Assembly: GCF_007625115.1 (NCBI RefSeq)
Contig: NZ_VMNH01000013.1
Location: 124,001 to 188,000 of the forward strand
Origin: Sedimenticola selenatireducens
Lineage (GTDB): Bacteria > Pseudomonadota > Gammaproteobacteria > Chromatiales > Chromatiaceae
Reading direction: 5' to 3'
Length of the DNA stretch: 64,000 bases
The notes beneath the pieces were generated by a model, which was not told the DNA's origin, ran no database searches, and saw only the letters and a list, made by a program, of their open reading frames with translations. The number at the start of each line of letters is the position of its first letter. Position 1 is the stretch's first letter. This document shows, in pieces, positions 36,970-50,505 of the stretch. Made by a program: the position numbers and the translations under genes.

Positions 36970-36978
36970 GGTTGTGGT

Positions 36979-38607
36979 TTAAACTTTGAACTGGCCCATC
37001 ACCTGTTTTAATTCATAGGCAAGCTGAGCAAGTTGTTGGCTGGTATGGGCAATCTTCTCCGAGTTATCAGCAGTTTGATCTGTCACATCACTGATCACGG
37101 TGATGTTGCGACTGATCTCACTTGCCACCATCGATTGCTGATGTGATGCTGAGGCGATATGTTCATTCATCTGACTGATGGTGCTGATAGAGTGTGTGAT
37201 CTTATTCAGAGAGTCACCTGCATGCGCGGCCTCGGTAACACTGGTCTCCACACGCTTCTGGCTTTGAGACATCATATTCGCTGCATTCTGTGATTGCCGC
37301 TGTAATCCCTCGATCATGGTCTGAATCTCTTGGGTTGCTTTATGCGTACGGGTAGCCAGTGTTCTTACCTCATCGGCGACTACCGCAAAGCCGCGTCCCT
37401 GTTCACCTGCACGTGCGGCCTCAATCGCCGCGTTTAATGCGAGCAAATTGGTCTGCTCGGCAATATTGGTGATGACTTCAACGACTTTACCGATACCATC
37501 GCTATCGGTTTCCAATTGACGGATAACATCGAATGCCTGACTGACATCATCTGCGAGCGTATTGATACAGGCAATCGCATTATTCACAACCTTACCGCCC
37601 TCTTTAGCTTGTGCATCTGCTTGGTTGGCGGCATCAGAGGCGTTGCTGGCACTGCCTGCAACCTCATTGGCATTGGCCTCCATCTCCGTCATGGCGGTTG
37701 CTACCTGTTGGCTCTCCTGTTGCTGTTTACGAACGCCATCAATACTCTGGGTAGTGATGTTGGTAAGCTGTGCTGACTCTTCCGCAAGCTGGAGCGTCGA
37801 AGCACTTACACGGGTTATAATAGAGCCGAATTTTTCCATCATCAGGTTGATGGCTATGGCGAGTCGACCCAATTCATCTTTTGATTTAACCTCAGCTCGA
37901 AGACTGAGGTCAGATTGTTGTTCGATAGCGCGTACGACTTCGGTTACTTTTCTAATGGGTGAAACAACCAGCTTTTTCAGGATGAAACTGATAATCAGTA
38001 GGCCAGCAATTAACAGCGCTGAATTCAGTCCGATATTCAACCAAAGCTCTTTAAATACGGTGTTGTCCAGTTTCTGTAAAGAGTAGTCCACCCGCACAGC
38101 ACCCAGAACATCGCCTTCAGCCACAGGATGGCAGAGCAGGCAGTTGGTGCCTCGATAGTCTTTCTCGGCACGCATGGGTATGACTACCGTGAGGACTCGC
38201 CCTCGTTCATCCGTAATAATGGTGTCAATCTTTTCTCCGTTCAGGGCGCGTTTGTCAAAATCATCTTTGACTGCATTCAATTCATCCCCTGCACCAAAAA
38301 ACTTGACAATGCCCTCACCGCGGATAATGCGGGCATCCAAGACCTCTTCTCGTGCGGTTACTTTTTTGCGTGCGATCTCCTTATTGGCCATGCCCCCAGT
38401 CAGCATCAAGGTGTTGACGTTATCAAAGTAACTGTCAGCCAAGGTTTCTGTCTGGTCCATAACCAGCTCTTCAACCAGATTTCTTTGGCTGTTGAACTGA
38501 TAAAGGGCGGAGACGAGCAGGATCACCAAAAAGAGAATAATAAGCGCGAGATCGATCTTGGTACTGATCGAGAGTCCTTTCTCGGTGGTATTACTGGGCT
38601 TGTTCAT
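36979..38607 (-). CDS. Methyl-accepting chemotaxis protein with periplasmic CXXCH
   Basis: 542 residues: membrane segment at 20-38, periplasmic sensor at 40-188, second membrane segment at 190-212, HAMP at about 212-265, then the signalling domain with hairpin tip [20 protein letters not shown]. In the sensor, CLLCH (Cys156, Cys159, His160) lies just before [13 protein letters not shown]. This is a c-type haem attachment motif in the right compartment, so haem-based sensing of redox or NO is plausible. No pentapeptide docking site is visible at the C-terminus. It is divergent from hrpA. Confidence 0.92.
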   Translation of the reverse strand: MNKPSNTTEKGLSISTKIDLALIILFLVILLVSALYQFNSQRNLVEELVMDQTETLADSYFDNVNTLMLTGGMANKEIARKKVTAREEVLDARIIRGEGIVKFFGAGDELNAVKDDFDKRALNGEKIDTIITDERGRVLTVVIPMRAEKDYRGTNCLLCHPVAEGDVLGAVRVDYSLQKLDNTVFKELWLNIGLNSALLIAGLLIISFILKKLVVSPIRKVTEVVRAIEQQSDLSLRAEVKSKDELGRLAIAINLMMEKFGSIITRVSASTLQLAEESAQLTNITTQSIDGVRKQQQESQQVATAMTEMEANANEVAGSASNASDAANQADAQAKEGGKVVNNAIACINTLADDVSQAFDVIRQLETDSDGIGKVVEVITNIAEQTNLLALNAAIEAARAGEQGRGFAVVADEVRTLATRTHKATQEIQTMIEGLQRQSQNAANMMSQSQKRVETSVTEAAHAGDSLNKITHSISTISQMNEHIASASHQQSMVASEISRNITVISDVTDQTADNSEKIAHTSQQLAQLAYELKQVMGQFKV

Positions 38608-38837
38608 TTGTATTCCCCGGAGATTAATTTGAGCGCCTGTCCTTCAGCGAATATTCAATAAAATTTCTACCCCATGTTGCGTCGCTTATGGGTATAACTT
38701 TAGGAAAGGGCGGGGACATACCTTAGTTAAATGATCTGGGTCAATATTCCATTTATAAATTAATGTTTTTAAAGGAGTGTGTGCCGTGATCGCCAAATCT
38801 GTAAAATAGGGGCTGTTGTCATAGGGGTTATTTAATT

Positions 38838-41800
38838 GTGAGTTTTGATCTGAAATCTGCGTTGGAGGCGGTAGAGGGTTGCCTGATAAGGGATCGGCAT
38901 GTTCTGCGTAATCAAATCCGGGGATTACAACGTCAGCGCGCTCAAAAGAAACCCATTGAAGCGGGATTGGCCCGTGTTCTAGAACGTATTGAGACATCAA
39001 GGCAGATTGCCACGCAACGTAAACAGCGGCTCCCGAAAGCGGATTTCCCCGAGGAATTGCCAATCAGTGAGCGCTGGGAAGAGATAGCGGCACTGATAAC
39101 GCAGCATCAGGTGATCATTCTATGTGGTGAGACGGGTTCCGGAAAATCCACCCAGCTACCCAAAATATGTCTTGCCCTGGAAAGAGGCGTATTCGGTCGT
39201 ATTGGGCATACCCAACCGAGGCGTATCGCCGCTCGTGCCCTGGCCTCGAGGATTTCATCCGAGTTAGGGCGGGAACTGGGTGATTCGGTAGGCTATAAAG
39301 TGCGTTTCCATGACCGTGTTGGACCGCATAGCCACATTAAGCTGATGACCGATGGTATGTTGTTGGCTGAGGTCCAGCAAGACCGTTATCTCAATGACTA
39401 TGACACACTGATTATTGATGAGGCCCATGAGCGCAGCCTTAATATTGATTTTCTATTAGGCTATCTCAAGGAGCTTTTGCCAAAGCGACCGGACCTCAAG
39501 TTGATCATCACCTCTGCCACAATTGATCCAGAGCGTTTTTCCACTCATTTCTGGGGTGCTCCAATTATCAATGTCAGTGGCAGAACCTTTCCAGTAGAAC
39601 TGCGCTACCGTCCGCCAGTGGATGAGGGTAATAGCGAGCGCGATGATGCCATGCAACAGGCTATTCTCTCTGCTGTAGATGAACTTTCACGAATTGATCG
39701 GGGCGATATCCTGGTGTTTCTCAGTGGTGAACGAGAGATCCGTGAAACAGCTGAAAACTTACGAAAACATAAGCTTCAGTTGACAGAAGTGCTCCCGCTC
39801 TATGCACGGCTTGGACCGTCTGAGCAGACAAGGGTCTTTAAGCCGGGTGGGAGCCGCCGCATTATTCTGGCCACTAATGTGGCTGAGACCTCTCTTACTG
39901 TGCCAGGCATACGCTATGTAATCGATGTGGGCTATGCCCGTGTCAGTCGTTACAGCCATCGTAGTAAGGTTCAACGGTTGCCGGTGGAGCGCATATCACA
40001 GGCCAGTGCTGATCAACGCAAAGGTCGCTGTGGTCGTGTCGCGGCGGGTGTCTGTATTCGTCTCTATGAAGAGGAGGATTTTTTATCGCGGCCTGAGTTT
40101 ACCGAACCCGAGATTCAACGGACAAACCTGGCCTCGGTGATTTTACAGATGCGTTTGCTCGGTTTTGGCGATATTGAGCAATTTCCTTTCGTCGACAAGC
40201 CTGACGGCCGTTTGATCAAAGATGGTTATCGTGTCCTGGAAGAGATTGGTGCAATTGACGCCGCCCGCCGTGTTACTTCGATCGGCAAATCGCTTTCCCG
40301 TTTACCAGTTGATCCGCGGATTGGGCGTATGCTTATGGCTGCTGCGGAGGCCGATTGTCTCAATGAAGTGTTGGTGATTGCGGCGGCCTTGAGTGTGCAG
40401 GACCCACGTGAGCGACCCATGGATAAACAGCAAGCTGCAGATGAGGCTCATCGATCGTTTCGCGATGAGTCATCAGATTTTCTTGGCTTGTTAAATATGT
40501 GGAGACATCTGGAGGAACAGCAACGGCATCTATCACGACGTAAATTCCAAACACATTGTCGTACGCACTTCATATCCTGGACAAGGGTTCAGGAGTGGCG
40601 CGATATCCATCATCAATTGCGTGGCCAACTGCATGAGATGGGGCATCGGGAGAATGAGCAAGCGGCCAATTATGAGGCGATTCACCGCTCACTACTGACG
40701 GGCTTACTGAGTAATATCGGATTCAAACAGGGAGGTAACAGCAGGGAGTATCTTGGTGCGAGGAATAGCCACTTTTTTATTTTTCCTGGATCGGCGCTTT
40801 TCAAGAAGCAGCCTAAGTGGGTGATGGCGGCTGAGTTGGTAGAAACAACAAAACTGTATGCACGATCGGTTGCCCAGATTCAACCAGAATGGGTTGAGGA
40901 AATCGCGGGCGATCTGGTCAAGAAAAATTATTCTGAACCTCACTGGGAAAAAAAGCGTGGACAGGTTGCCGCTTTTGTACGAATTACGCTCTTCGGCCTT
41001 CCAATAATTCCAAAGCGCAAGGTGAATTATGGACTGATCAACCCGGTGGAAGCGCGGGAGATTTTTATCCGATCAGCGTTAGTCGATCAAGACTTTGAAA
41101 CACGTGCACCCTTTTGGCGGCACAATCGTGAAACCATCCAATCAATTGAGTTGCTTGAGCATAAAACGAGGCGGCGTGATCTGCTAATCGATGAGCAGGC
41201 GATCTATGACTATTACGATAAGCGTCTGCCCAGTGGTATCTATAGTGCGGCCCAGTTTGAGAAGTGGCTACGCAAAGTAACACATGATCAGCCTAAATTA
41301 CTGCATATGCGGGCTGAGGATTTGATGGCGAATGAGGCGGGTCAAATCAATGACGCATTTCCAGATGCGCTGAAGATGGACAGTCTGCAATTACCACTGG
41401 CCTATCATTTTGATCCAGGCCATAAGGCCGATGGCGTGAGTATAAAAATCCCACAGTCGGTGCTCAACCAGGTCTCTGAAGAGCGCTGTGAATGGTTGGT
41501 TCCAGGGTTATTGCGTGAGCGAATTATTGCGTTGTTAAAGTCATTACCCAAGGCCTTACGTAAATCCTTTGTACCTGTCCCTGATTATGCCGACGCCTGT
41601 CTCAACGCAATGGAGCCGTCAGACAAACCGCTAACCCGAGTGCTTTCTGAACAGCTACTGGAGATGACCGGAGTCTATATTCCGGAAGACGCTTGGCAGG
41701 CTGATAACGTGGATCAGCATCTGCAGATGAATTTTGTAGTGCTCAATGAACAAGGGAAGGTTGTGGATTCAGGACGGAATCTGCAGCAATTGAAAACGCG

Positions 41801-42743
41801 CTACGCTAGTCAGGGGGAAGATCGCTATCATCCTGAAACAGAGAGCGGTCTGGAACTTGATGAGGTTACAGATTGGTATTTTGGTCCACTTCCACACAGG
41901 ATTGATCTGGATCGTGGCGGGATCACGTTGCCGGGTTTTCCTGCATTGGTTGAGTCAAGGGATAAGGTGGCGGTTCGGATTGTTGACTCTGAGCAGAATG
42001 CAAAGGCGCTGCACCGTATTGGCTTGACGCGGCTATTTATGCTCAAGTTGGCTAAAGATGTTCGTTATATCAGGCGTAACATACAAGGCCTGCAAAAGAT
42101 GCGTTTGCAGTATGCAAAAGCAACCGACCTGGAGGGCAAAAAGGGTGATGTTAAGGTTGATCTTGAGCAGGAGCTCGTTAGGTTAATCTTTGATCTGACC
42201 TTCATCGATGACTTGCCAGAGATCAGGGATGGTACCGCGTTTAATGACCGCATCGATGAGCGGAAATCACGTTTAATAGTTACAGCTAACAACGTAACAA
42301 TGCTTGCCGGTGAGATATTTGAACACTATCAACTCGTAAACAAGAAATTGTCTTCCATCACTCAGATAAACTGGATGTCATCTCTCCAGGATGCACGGCA
42401 ACAGCTCGACCGGATGGTCTTTAAGGGTTTTTTAAGTGTGACCCCGATTGAGCAACTGCGCGAGATTCCGCGTTACCTGGCCGCGCTTTTACACCGTATA
42501 GAAAAGCTTAATCATGCGGCGACAAGGGATCAGCAGTTGATCAGGGAGATGCAGGGCGTTTATCAGCAGTGGCAAGAAAGAGATTTGCGGGAGCGAAAAA
42601 AGGGTCGGCAGGATGAGCGTCTGGAGGAGATTCGTTGGTCGTTGGAAGAACTGCGCGTGTCACTGTTTGCCCAGGAGTTAAAGACCGCTTATCCCGTATC
42701 GGTAAAACGAATAGAAAAGCGCTGGAAGGCGCTTGGACTGTAG
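38838..42743 (+). CDS. hrpA: ATP-dependent RNA helicase HrpA
   Basis: 1301 residues, matching the long DEAH-box HrpA of proteobacteria. It has Walker A GETGSGKS (97-104), DEAH (194-197), GETGSGKSTQLPKI and QRKGRCGR, followed by the HA2/OB region and the long DUF3418 C-terminus. The start is a GTG at 38838 with AGGGG upstream. It processes RNA, for example fimbrial mRNA in E. coli, and helps rescue collided ribosomes. It nearly abuts the convergent GGDEF gene (12 bases). Confidence 0.95.
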   Translation: MSFDLKSALEAVEGCLIRDRHVLRNQIRGLQRQRAQKKPIEAGLARVLERIETSRQIATQRKQRLPKADFPEELPISERWEEIAALITQHQVIILCGETGSGKSTQLPKICLALERGVFGRIGHTQPRRIAARALASRISSELGRELGDSVGYKVRFHDRVGPHSHIKLMTDGMLLAEVQQDRYLNDYDTLIIDEAHERSLNIDFLLGYLKELLPKRPDLKLIITSATIDPERFSTHFWGAPIINVSGRTFPVELRYRPPVDEGNSERDDAMQQAILSAVDELSRIDRGDILVFLSGEREIRETAENLRKHKLQLTEVLPLYARLGPSEQTRVFKPGGSRRIILATNVAETSLTVPGIRYVIDVGYARVSRYSHRSKVQRLPVERISQASADQRKGRCGRVAAGVCIRLYEEEDFLSRPEFTEPEIQRTNLASVILQMRLLGFGDIEQFPFVDKPDGRLIKDGYRVLEEIGAIDAARRVTSIGKSLSRLPVDPRIGRMLMAAAEADCLNEVLVIAAALSVQDPRERPMDKQQAADEAHRSFRDESSDFLGLLNMWRHLEEQQRHLSRRKFQTHCRTHFISWTRVQEWRDIHHQLRGQLHEMGHRENEQAANYEAIHRSLLTGLLSNIGFKQGGNSREYLGARNSHFFIFPGSALFKKQPKWVMAAELVETTKLYARSVAQIQPEWVEEIAGDLVKKNYSEPHWEKKRGQVAAFVRITLFGLPIIPKRKVNYGLINPVEAREIFIRSALVDQDFETRAPFWRHNRETIQSIELLEHKTRRRDLLIDEQAIYDYYDKRLPSGIYSAAQFEKWLRKVTHDQPKLLHMRAEDLMANEAGQINDAFPDALKMDSLQLPLAYHFDPGHKADGVSIKIPQSVLNQVSEERCEWLVPGLLRERIIALLKSLPKALRKSFVPVPDYADACLNAMEPSDKPLTRVLSEQLLEMTGVYIPEDAWQADNVDQHLQMNFVVLNEQGKVVDSGRNLQQLKTRYASQGEDRYHPETESGLELDEVTDWYFGPLPHRIDLDRGGITLPGFPALVESRDKVAVRIVDSEQNAKALHRIGLTRLFMLKLAKDVRYIRRNIQGLQKMRLQYAKATDLEGKKGDVKVDLEQELVRLIFDLTFIDDLPEIRDGTAFNDRIDERKSRLIVTANNVTMLAGEIFEHYQLVNKKLSSITQINWMSSLQDARQQLDRMVFKGFLSVTPIEQLREIPRYLAALLHRIEKLNHAATRDQQLIREMQGVYQQWQERDLRERKKGRQDERLEEIRWSLEELRVSLFAQELKTAYPVSVKRIEKRWKALGL

Positions 42744-42755
42744 CAATTGGCCCTG

Positions 42756-44168
42756 CTATGAAATGTCTGCGGTCTGCGTTACAGACGATAGCTTGGATTT
42801 TTCTGTCGTCATGATTTTCCAGTTGGTATTAGGATCATGTTTTGCTTCATACATGGCACTGTCTGCATTATGGAACAGTTCTGTCAGATCCTGGCCATGC
42901 TCTGGGTAAATCGCTATGCCAATACTGACACCGACACTGATTTGTTGGCCATGCCAGATGAAGGGGTCAAGCAGTCGGGCGGTTAATTTATCGACAACAA
43001 CGGCAATATTATCCAGGGATTTTATATTAACGAAGAGCAGTGTGAATTCATCACCTCCTGTCCTGGCGACAATATCCACTTTTCGCAGTGTTGCTCGAAT
43101 ACGGTAGGCCACTTGCTCCAGCACATAATCTCCCGCAAGGTGTCCATAAGTATCATTTACCGGCTTAAATTTATTCAGATCCAGCACCGCTAAGGCTATC
43201 TGGCCACGACTACGTTGTGCCTGGGCAAGTGCCTGGGAGACACGGTCATTGAACAGCAGGCGATTGGGTAGTTTGGTCAATGGGTCATGTAGCGCATAGT
43301 GCTGCAGCCGCATACTGTTTCGCTGGACAATGATGGTCAGTGCGGCAAGTAGTATTCCGATGATGATGCCGCTGATTAATATCCAGTTGCTATTACTCCG
43401 ACTGCTAATCCAACCTTCGGTGGGGATGGTGGCTAGTTGCCACTGGCCATTGGGAAACGTCACTTCCAGGCGTTCAGGGTTTTGTTCAAATAGGTTGCCG
43501 TCCCCCCAAAATACCGCGCCTTTTTCCCCCAAGCCATCCTTGCCACGTATGGCTACTCGATATTTTGAGTCGGTATCGGGCAGACCGGCTTCTTCAAAAA
43601 CGGTGTCCATATTGATGACAATACTGGCGATGCCCCAGTACTCCCCTGAATCGGGTTTATCTGAAAAGGCTGATTTGAAAATAGGGGTTCTGTTAATAAA
43701 GGCTTCACCACCCTGTACCAGTTTTACCGGACCCGCGATAACGGTTTGTCCGGTATCGATTGCACGTTTCACTGCGTCCCATTGAGCGGGTAACTTGCGA
43801 TAATCCAGTCCAATCGCTTTCTGGTTGCCTGATATCGGGTACATGTAATTGATGACATAGCCCTCAGCCAGGGCAACATTGCGTATGTGGTGACTGCTGG
43901 ACATGAGTTCTCGAGCTATCTGATTGAATTTACTGCGAGAAATGCCATCTTGTGCCGTTACCAGGACGGTGAGTGCCCGTGTCAAATAGATGGTTGAGTT
44001 AAATGTGCCTTCAAGGCGGGCGCGCACTGCACTGAGATAGGTAAGGGCTTCATTGCGGCTCTGTCGCTCAAACTCCCGCGATTGATTTTTCTCCACCATG
44101 AGCGTGACAATAACAGTGACCAAGAGGACTGTTATGCCGGCAATATAAGGAGAGTATACCCTTTTCAC
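42756..44168 (-). CDS. Membrane CHASE-domain diguanylate cyclase
   Basis: 470 residues: a membrane segment at 8-26, then a periplasmic CHASE-like sensor at about 30-260 (including HIRNVALAEGYVINYMYP and FINRTPIF), a second membrane segment (ISGIIIGILLAALTIIV), and a cytoplasmic GGDEF domain with ARTGGDEF. The preceding RKVD is at the right distance for the product-inhibition I-site. The active site is canonical, so it should make cyclic di-GMP. CHASE domains sense small diffusible molecules; the ligand is unknown. Confidence 0.9.
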   Translation of the reverse strand: MKRVYSPYIAGITVLLVTVIVTLMVEKNQSREFERQSRNEALTYLSAVRARLEGTFNSTIYLTRALTVLVTAQDGISRSKFNQIARELMSSSHHIRNVALAEGYVINYMYPISGNQKAIGLDYRKLPAQWDAVKRAIDTGQTVIAGPVKLVQGGEAFINRTPIFKSAFSDKPDSGEYWGIASIVINMDTVFEEAGLPDTDSKYRVAIRGKDGLGEKGAVFWGDGNLFEQNPERLEVTFPNGQWQLATIPTEGWISSRSNSNWILISGIIIGILLAALTIIVQRNSMRLQHYALHDPLTKLPNRLLFNDRVSQALAQAQRSRGQIALAVLDLNKFKPVNDTYGHLAGDYVLEQVAYRIRATLRKVDIVARTGGDEFTLLFVNIKSLDNIAVVVDKLTARLLDPFIWHGQQISVGVSIGIAIYPEHGQDLTELFHNADSAMYEAKHDPNTNWKIMTTEKSKLSSVTQTADIS

Positions 44169-44375
44169 ATTGAAAATCCGTTAGTTAGTCATCATGGATA
44201 TATTGAAAATGTCCGCATTGGCTGACGAATATATTCGATCTCTTAATGTTTTCTTATGCCTAGAATATACGCTATTTGGTATTGATGAGTAAGCCTATAA
44301 AACCATGCTGCTAGCAACAGAAACCGTATCATTGCATACTTAATGCAATATGCACTTACCAGGAGTAACCAATTA

Positions 44376-44864
44376 ATGTCGTCTTGTCTTTGTGGTTCCA
44401 ATCAACCGGCCGCATCTTGTTGTACGCCCATTCTTTTAGGTGAGCAGAAGGCTGATACTGCTGAGCGTTTGATGCGTGCACGCTATAGCGCCTTTACTCT
44501 CGGTAATATTGATTTCCTGGGCCAGAGTTTACATCCAGACCACCGTAATGATCATGACGTTGAGGCGACCCGAAGATGGGCTGAAAATTCAGAATGGCTT
44601 GGCTTGCAGATAGTTGATACCAAGAAGGGCGGCGTGGACGATTCAACCGGGGTGGTAGAGTTTATAGCGACTTTTAAAGAAAAGGGTGTTGTGCGTCATC
44701 ATCACGAGCGTAGTAACTTTAGTAAAGCGGCTGGTGAATGGTTTTTTGTCGATGGCGATATTGTTCCTCCTGCAACTATTAGAAATGAGACACCAAAGAT
44801 TGGACGAAATGATCCCTGTTCATGTGGTAGTGGTAAAAAATATAAGAAGTGTTGCGGGCGCTAA
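44376..44864 (+). CDS. ychJ: YchJ family protein with SEC-C motif
   Basis: 162 residues from the ATG with AGGAG upstream. It has two cysteine clusters, an N-terminal [13 protein letters not shown] and a C-terminal [16 protein letters not shown], both of the SEC-C zinc-binding type. The central NTF2-like YchJ domain includes [17 protein letters not shown]. The function of YchJ is unknown. The length fits the E. coli protein. Confidence 0.9.
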   Translation: MSSCLCGSNQPAASCCTPILLGEQKADTAERLMRARYSAFTLGNIDFLGQSLHPDHRNDHDVEATRRWAENSEWLGLQIVDTKKGGVDDSTGVVEFIATFKEKGVVRHHHERSNFSKAAGEWFFVDGDIVPPATIRNETPKIGRNDPCSCGSGKKYKKCCGR

Positions 44865-45211
44865 ACACACCCTCTTGAAATAAAATATTTGAGGTGACGG
44901 CGCTTTATGACATGACTCAGCTATACTTCTCTTGAGTAATGATGGTGTGGAATAGCTTGGCACTGAGTTTTACTATGCAACCTGAAGGGAATGGATCTGC
45001 CAAGTTTATTTGCTTATTTTATGTGGGGAATTAATCAATTGTAATAATTTGTTTCATACCCTAGATATTCCTTCGTGGCTGTGACAAGCTGCTTATGACA
45101 GAACGAAGAGGGCAGCTGAAACATTCAGTTTACTTCAGTTGGTCGATTCAATACTTCAGGGCAGAAGATGTCTGAACATCAGGCGCCATAGTTAATAATA
45201 GAGAGGAAAAA
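44865..45211. other. Intergenic region upstream of the OmpA-like gene
   Basis: 347 bases of AT-rich sequence. It presumably carries the promoter and a long leader of the abundant outer-membrane protein; no specific element was recognised. Confidence 0.5.
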
Positions 45212-45976
45212 ATGGCACAATTCAAACAGAAAAAACTTATCGCAATCCTCGCCCCTCTGGGTCTGATCGGTGGAATGGCTCTGTCTGTAGAGGGCTTCGC
45301 TGATAGCCACAATCGCTATGCGATTGATGCATCAAAGGGAGTCGTTAAAAACTCTGCAGGAGAGTGTTGGTTCACCGTTGGTGGCATTATGGAAAAAATG
45401 GAGGCCTGTGGTGATATGGTTTCTGTTGATTCAGATGGCGATGGTGTAACTGACGATAAAGATATGTGTCCTGGTACCCCAAGGGGCGCACCGGTCAATG
45501 CTAAAGGCTGTCCGCTGGATTCAGATGGCGATGGTGTGCCTGATTACCTGGATAAGTGCCCAGGCACCAAAGCTGGGGCCAAGGTTGATAAAGATGGCTG
45601 TGAGGTCATGAAACCGATGGCTAAGATGGAGAAGGTTGTCATCGATAACATCCTGCTGTTTGATTTTGACAGTGCTGCGCTGAAGGGCGGAGCGAACGAT
45701 GTACTGGATAGCAGCTATGCCAAGTTTAAGGGTAATGACGCCGTTAAGTCTGTCCTTATCACTGGTCATACTGACAGTATTGGATCTGATGCATATAACC
45801 AGGGTCTGTCAGAGCGCCGTGCCAATACGGTACGCGATTACCTGATCAGCCAGGGTGCTGATGCCAGCAAACTGCAAGCAAATGGCGCAGGTGAGTCACA
45901 GCCCGCATTTGGTAATGATACCAAGGCCGGTCGTGCGATGAATCGTCGCGTTGAATTTAACGTAATGATGAAGTAA
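45212..45976 (+). CDS. OmpA-family protein with calcium-binding type 3 repeats
   Basis: 254 residues. The signal peptide covers residues 1-30 (MALSVEGFA). Two thrombospondin type 3-like repeats follow (DSDGDGVTDDKDMCPGTP and DSDGDGVPDYLDKCPGT), then the peptidoglycan-binding OmpA domain with VLITGHTDSIGSDAYNQGLS and ERRANTVRDYL. The transmembrane barrel of classical OmpA is missing, so it is a periplasmic anchor linking outer membrane and cell wall. An AGAGAGG ribosome site and a strong terminator suggest high expression. Confidence 0.93.
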   Translation: MAQFKQKKLIAILAPLGLIGGMALSVEGFADSHNRYAIDASKGVVKNSAGECWFTVGGIMEKMEACGDMVSVDSDGDGVTDDKDMCPGTPRGAPVNAKGCPLDSDGDGVPDYLDKCPGTKAGAKVDKDGCEVMKPMAKMEKVVIDNILLFDFDSAALKGGANDVLDSSYAKFKGNDAVKSVLITGHTDSIGSDAYNQGLSERRANTVRDYLISQGADASKLQANGAGESQPAFGNDTKAGRAMNRRVEFNVMMK

Positions 45977-46016
45977 AGCGATGTTAGTCGCTAAGGCGGC
46001 TATTTCGTACTAAGGA

Positions 46017-46045
46017 AACCGGGGCTTAACAAGCCCCGGTTTTTT
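46017..46045 (+). terminator. Intrinsic terminator of the OmpA-like gene
   Basis: An 11-bp perfect stem (AACCGGGGCTT with AAGCCCCGGTT), a three-base loop and six T, 41 bases past the stop. It could also act on the opposite strand behind purB. Confidence 0.9.
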
Positions 46046-46115
46046 AATGCATGGAAACGTTAGAGTGTGAGCACTGGGATGTTCTAAAGCGATTTGTTAA
46101 GGGCTCAGTTGACGG

Positions 46116-47818
<1,703 letters not shown>

Positions 47819-50407
47819 GTGTTAGAAAGCTATCGCAAACACGTAGAAGAGCGTGCCGCAGAAGGTATCCCGGCGCTTCCGCTCAATCCAGAACAGACAG
47901 CTCAGCTGGTTGAACTGCTAAAGAATCCTCCTGCAGGTGAAGAAGCATTTCTATTGGAACTGATCACTAATCGCGTACCTGCCGGTGTGGATCAGTCGGC
48001 CTATGTTAAGGCTGCATTCTTGGCTGATGTCGCTAAAGGCAACTGCACCTGCCCGCTAATTGATCGTGTGAAAGCGACTGAGCTGCTGGGCACGATGTTG
48101 GGTGGCTACAATATCGCTCCTTTAGTGGACGCGCTTGATGATGACGAGTTAGCGCCAACGGCAGTTAAGGCACTCTCCCACACATTGTTAGTGTTCGATG
48201 CCTTCAATGACGTGAAAGAGAAAGCCGATGCAGGCAATAGTCATGCGCAGGTTGTACTGAAATCCTGGGCAGAAGGCGAGTGGTTCACGCAAAGCCCAGA
48301 GCAGGCCGAGATGGTCACCCTGACCGTATTTAAGGTGACGGGTGAAACCAATACCGACGATCTTTCTCCGGCCCCCGATGCCTGGTCGCGCCCCGATATT
48401 CCACTGCACGCCAATGCGATGTTGAAGATGGCGAGAGAGGGTATTGTTCCCGATCAGCCTGGAACCATTGGCCCCATCAAATTGATTGAAGAGTTGAAGG
48501 CCAAGGGCCATCCAGTTGCCTACGTGGGCGATGTGGTGGGTACGGGTTCTTCCCGTAAGTCTGCCACCAACTCTGTGTTGTGGCACATGGGTGATGATAT
48601 CCCCTTTATCCCTAATAAACGCGCCGGTGGTTACTGTCTTGGTGGCAAGATTGCGCCTATCTTCTTCAATACCATGGAAGATGCCGGGGCCTTGCCCTTC
48701 GAATGTGATGTTTCGAAGATGAATATGGGTGATGTGATTGATGTTTATCCCTATGAAGGTGTCGTTAAAAACCATGACACGGGCGAAGAGCTTTGTCGTT
48801 TTCAGCTGAAGACCGATGTCATACTCGATGAGGTTCGGGCGGGTGGTCGTATTCCCCTGATTATTGGACGTGGTCTGACTGCACGTGCCCGTGAGGCATT
48901 GGGTCTTGAGCCATCCACCCTGTTTAAGGCGGCGGCGCCTGTTGCCGATACGGGTAAAGGCTACTCGCTGGCGCAGAAGATGGTCGGTAAGGCCTGCGGT
49001 GTTGAGGGGGTTCGTCCGGGTGCCTATTGTGAGCCCAAGATGACCACCGTTGGTTCTCAGGATACTACCGGGCCAATGACCCGTGATGAACTGAAAGATC
49101 TGGCTTGCCTGGGTTTCTCGGCAGACCTGGTAATGCAGTCATTCTGTCATACGGCGGCTTATCCAAAACCGGTGGATATAACGACCCATCACACACTGCC
49201 TGATTTCATCTCATCCCGTGCGGGTGTGGCCCTGCGGCCTGGTGACGGTATCATTCACTCCTGGCTCAATCGTATGTTGTTGCCAGATACCCTGGGTACC
49301 GGTGGCGATTCCCATACCCGTTTCCCCATTGGTATCTCTTTCCCTGCCGGTTCTGGCCTGGTGGCGTTTGCAGCGGCTACGGGTGTGATGCCACTGGATA
49401 TGCCTGAGTCAGTGCTGGTCCGATTCAAGGGTAAATTGCAACCGGGTATCACCTTGCGTGATCTGGTCAATGCCATTCCTTATTACGCCATTAAGCAGGG
49501 TCTGCTAACGGTTGCCAAAGCGGGTAAGACAAATATCTTCTCGGGCCGAATCCTGGAGATTGAGGGATTGCCTGATTTGAAAGTCGAGCAGGCCTTTGAG
49601 TTGTCTGATGCCTCTGCGGAAAGATCTGCTGCCGGTTGTAGCATTAAGTTGGATAAGGCGCCGATCATTGAGTATCTCAATTCCAATATCACGCTGTTGA
49701 AGTGGATGATTGCCAGTGGTTATAAAGATCCACGTACCCTGCAGCGTCGTATTGAAGGCATGGAAAAATGGCTCGAGAATCCCGAGTTGTTGGAAGGGGA
49801 TGCGGACGCGGAATATGCGGCTGTCATTGAGATTGATCTGGCCGACGTTAATGAACCGATTCTGGCCTGTCCGAACGATCCGGATGACGTCAAACTGCTT
49901 TCAGAGTTGGCCGGAGAAAAGATCGATGAGGTGTTCATCGGTTCCTGTATGACTAACATCGGCCATTTCCGTGCAGCGGGTAAACTGTTGGAAGGCAAGC
50001 ATGATCTGCCGACTCGTTTGTGGATGGCTCCGCCCACCAAGATGGATGCCTACATCCTGAATGAAGAGGGCTACTACGCTACCTTTGGTAAGGCAGGTGC
50101 GCGTATGGAGATGCCTGGATGTTCGCTCTGCATGGGTAACCAGGCTCGGGTGCGTGATAATGCAACGGTAGTTTCCACATCAACCCGTAACTTCCCTAAC
50201 CGTCTTGGAACAGGGGCCAATGTCTATCTGTCATCCGCTGAACTAGCGGCTGTTGCGGCGATTCTTGGTAAACTTCCAACGGTTGAAGAGTACATGGTCT
50301 ACGCAGATCAGATTGATGCCATGGCGGATGATATCTTCCGCTACATGAACTTCAATCAGATAGAGGCCTATCAGTCAGTAGCCAATAGGGTGGAATTTAC
50401 CGCTTGA
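47819..50407 (+). CDS. acnB: Aconitate hydratase B
   Basis: 862 residues, the AcnB class: a HEAT-like N-terminal domain (residues 1-160), then a swivelling domain carrying [17 protein letters not shown], and the iron-sulfur domain with [14 protein letters not shown] and [14 protein letters not shown] near the C-terminus. It uses GTG as start, eight bases after AGGAGG. It is the main TCA-cycle aconitase; loss of iron converts AcnB into an mRNA-binding form in E. coli. Confidence 0.96.
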   Translation: MLESYRKHVEERAAEGIPALPLNPEQTAQLVELLKNPPAGEEAFLLELITNRVPAGVDQSAYVKAAFLADVAKGNCTCPLIDRVKATELLGTMLGGYNIAPLVDALDDDELAPTAVKALSHTLLVFDAFNDVKEKADAGNSHAQVVLKSWAEGEWFTQSPEQAEMVTLTVFKVTGETNTDDLSPAPDAWSRPDIPLHANAMLKMAREGIVPDQPGTIGPIKLIEELKAKGHPVAYVGDVVGTGSSRKSATNSVLWHMGDDIPFIPNKRAGGYCLGGKIAPIFFNTMEDAGALPFECDVSKMNMGDVIDVYPYEGVVKNHDTGEELCRFQLKTDVILDEVRAGGRIPLIIGRGLTARAREALGLEPSTLFKAAAPVADTGKGYSLAQKMVGKACGVEGVRPGAYCEPKMTTVGSQDTTGPMTRDELKDLACLGFSADLVMQSFCHTAAYPKPVDITTHHTLPDFISSRAGVALRPGDGIIHSWLNRMLLPDTLGTGGDSHTRFPIGISFPAGSGLVAFAAATGVMPLDMPESVLVRFKGKLQPGITLRDLVNAIPYYAIKQGLLTVAKAGKTNIFSGRILEIEGLPDLKVEQAFELSDASAERSAAGCSIKLDKAPIIEYLNSNITLLKWMIASGYKDPRTLQRRIEGMEKWLENPELLEGDADAEYAAVIEIDLADVNEPILACPNDPDDVKLLSELAGEKIDEVFIGSCMTNIGHFRAAGKLLEGKHDLPTRLWMAPPTKMDAYILNEEGYYATFGKAGARMEMPGCSLCMGNQARVRDNATVVSTSTRNFPNRLGTGANVYLSSAELAAVAAILGKLPTVEEYMVYADQIDAMADDIFRYMNFNQIEAYQSVANRVEFTA

Positions 50408-50430
50408 TGCTAAACTGACAACGCGTAATA

Positions 50431-50465
50431 AAGCCCCTGAGTGGTTAATGCTCAGGGGCTTTTTT
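50431..50465 (+). terminator. Intrinsic terminator of acnB
   Basis: An 11-bp perfect stem (AAGCCCCTGAG with CTCAGGGGCTT), a nine-base loop and six T. Confidence 0.9.
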
Positions 50466-50505
50466 ATGGGTGGTTATACGAAATAGTGTTACGAGAGTGA
50501 GTGTG

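Noticed and set aside
37562-38661. Long plus-strand frames opposite the chemotaxis receptor
   Set aside because: They mirror the receptor coding sequence and show no family pattern.
48188-48775. A 195-residue minus-strand frame inside acnB
   Set aside because: It lies wholly opposite the well-conserved AcnB coding sequence and has no support of its own.
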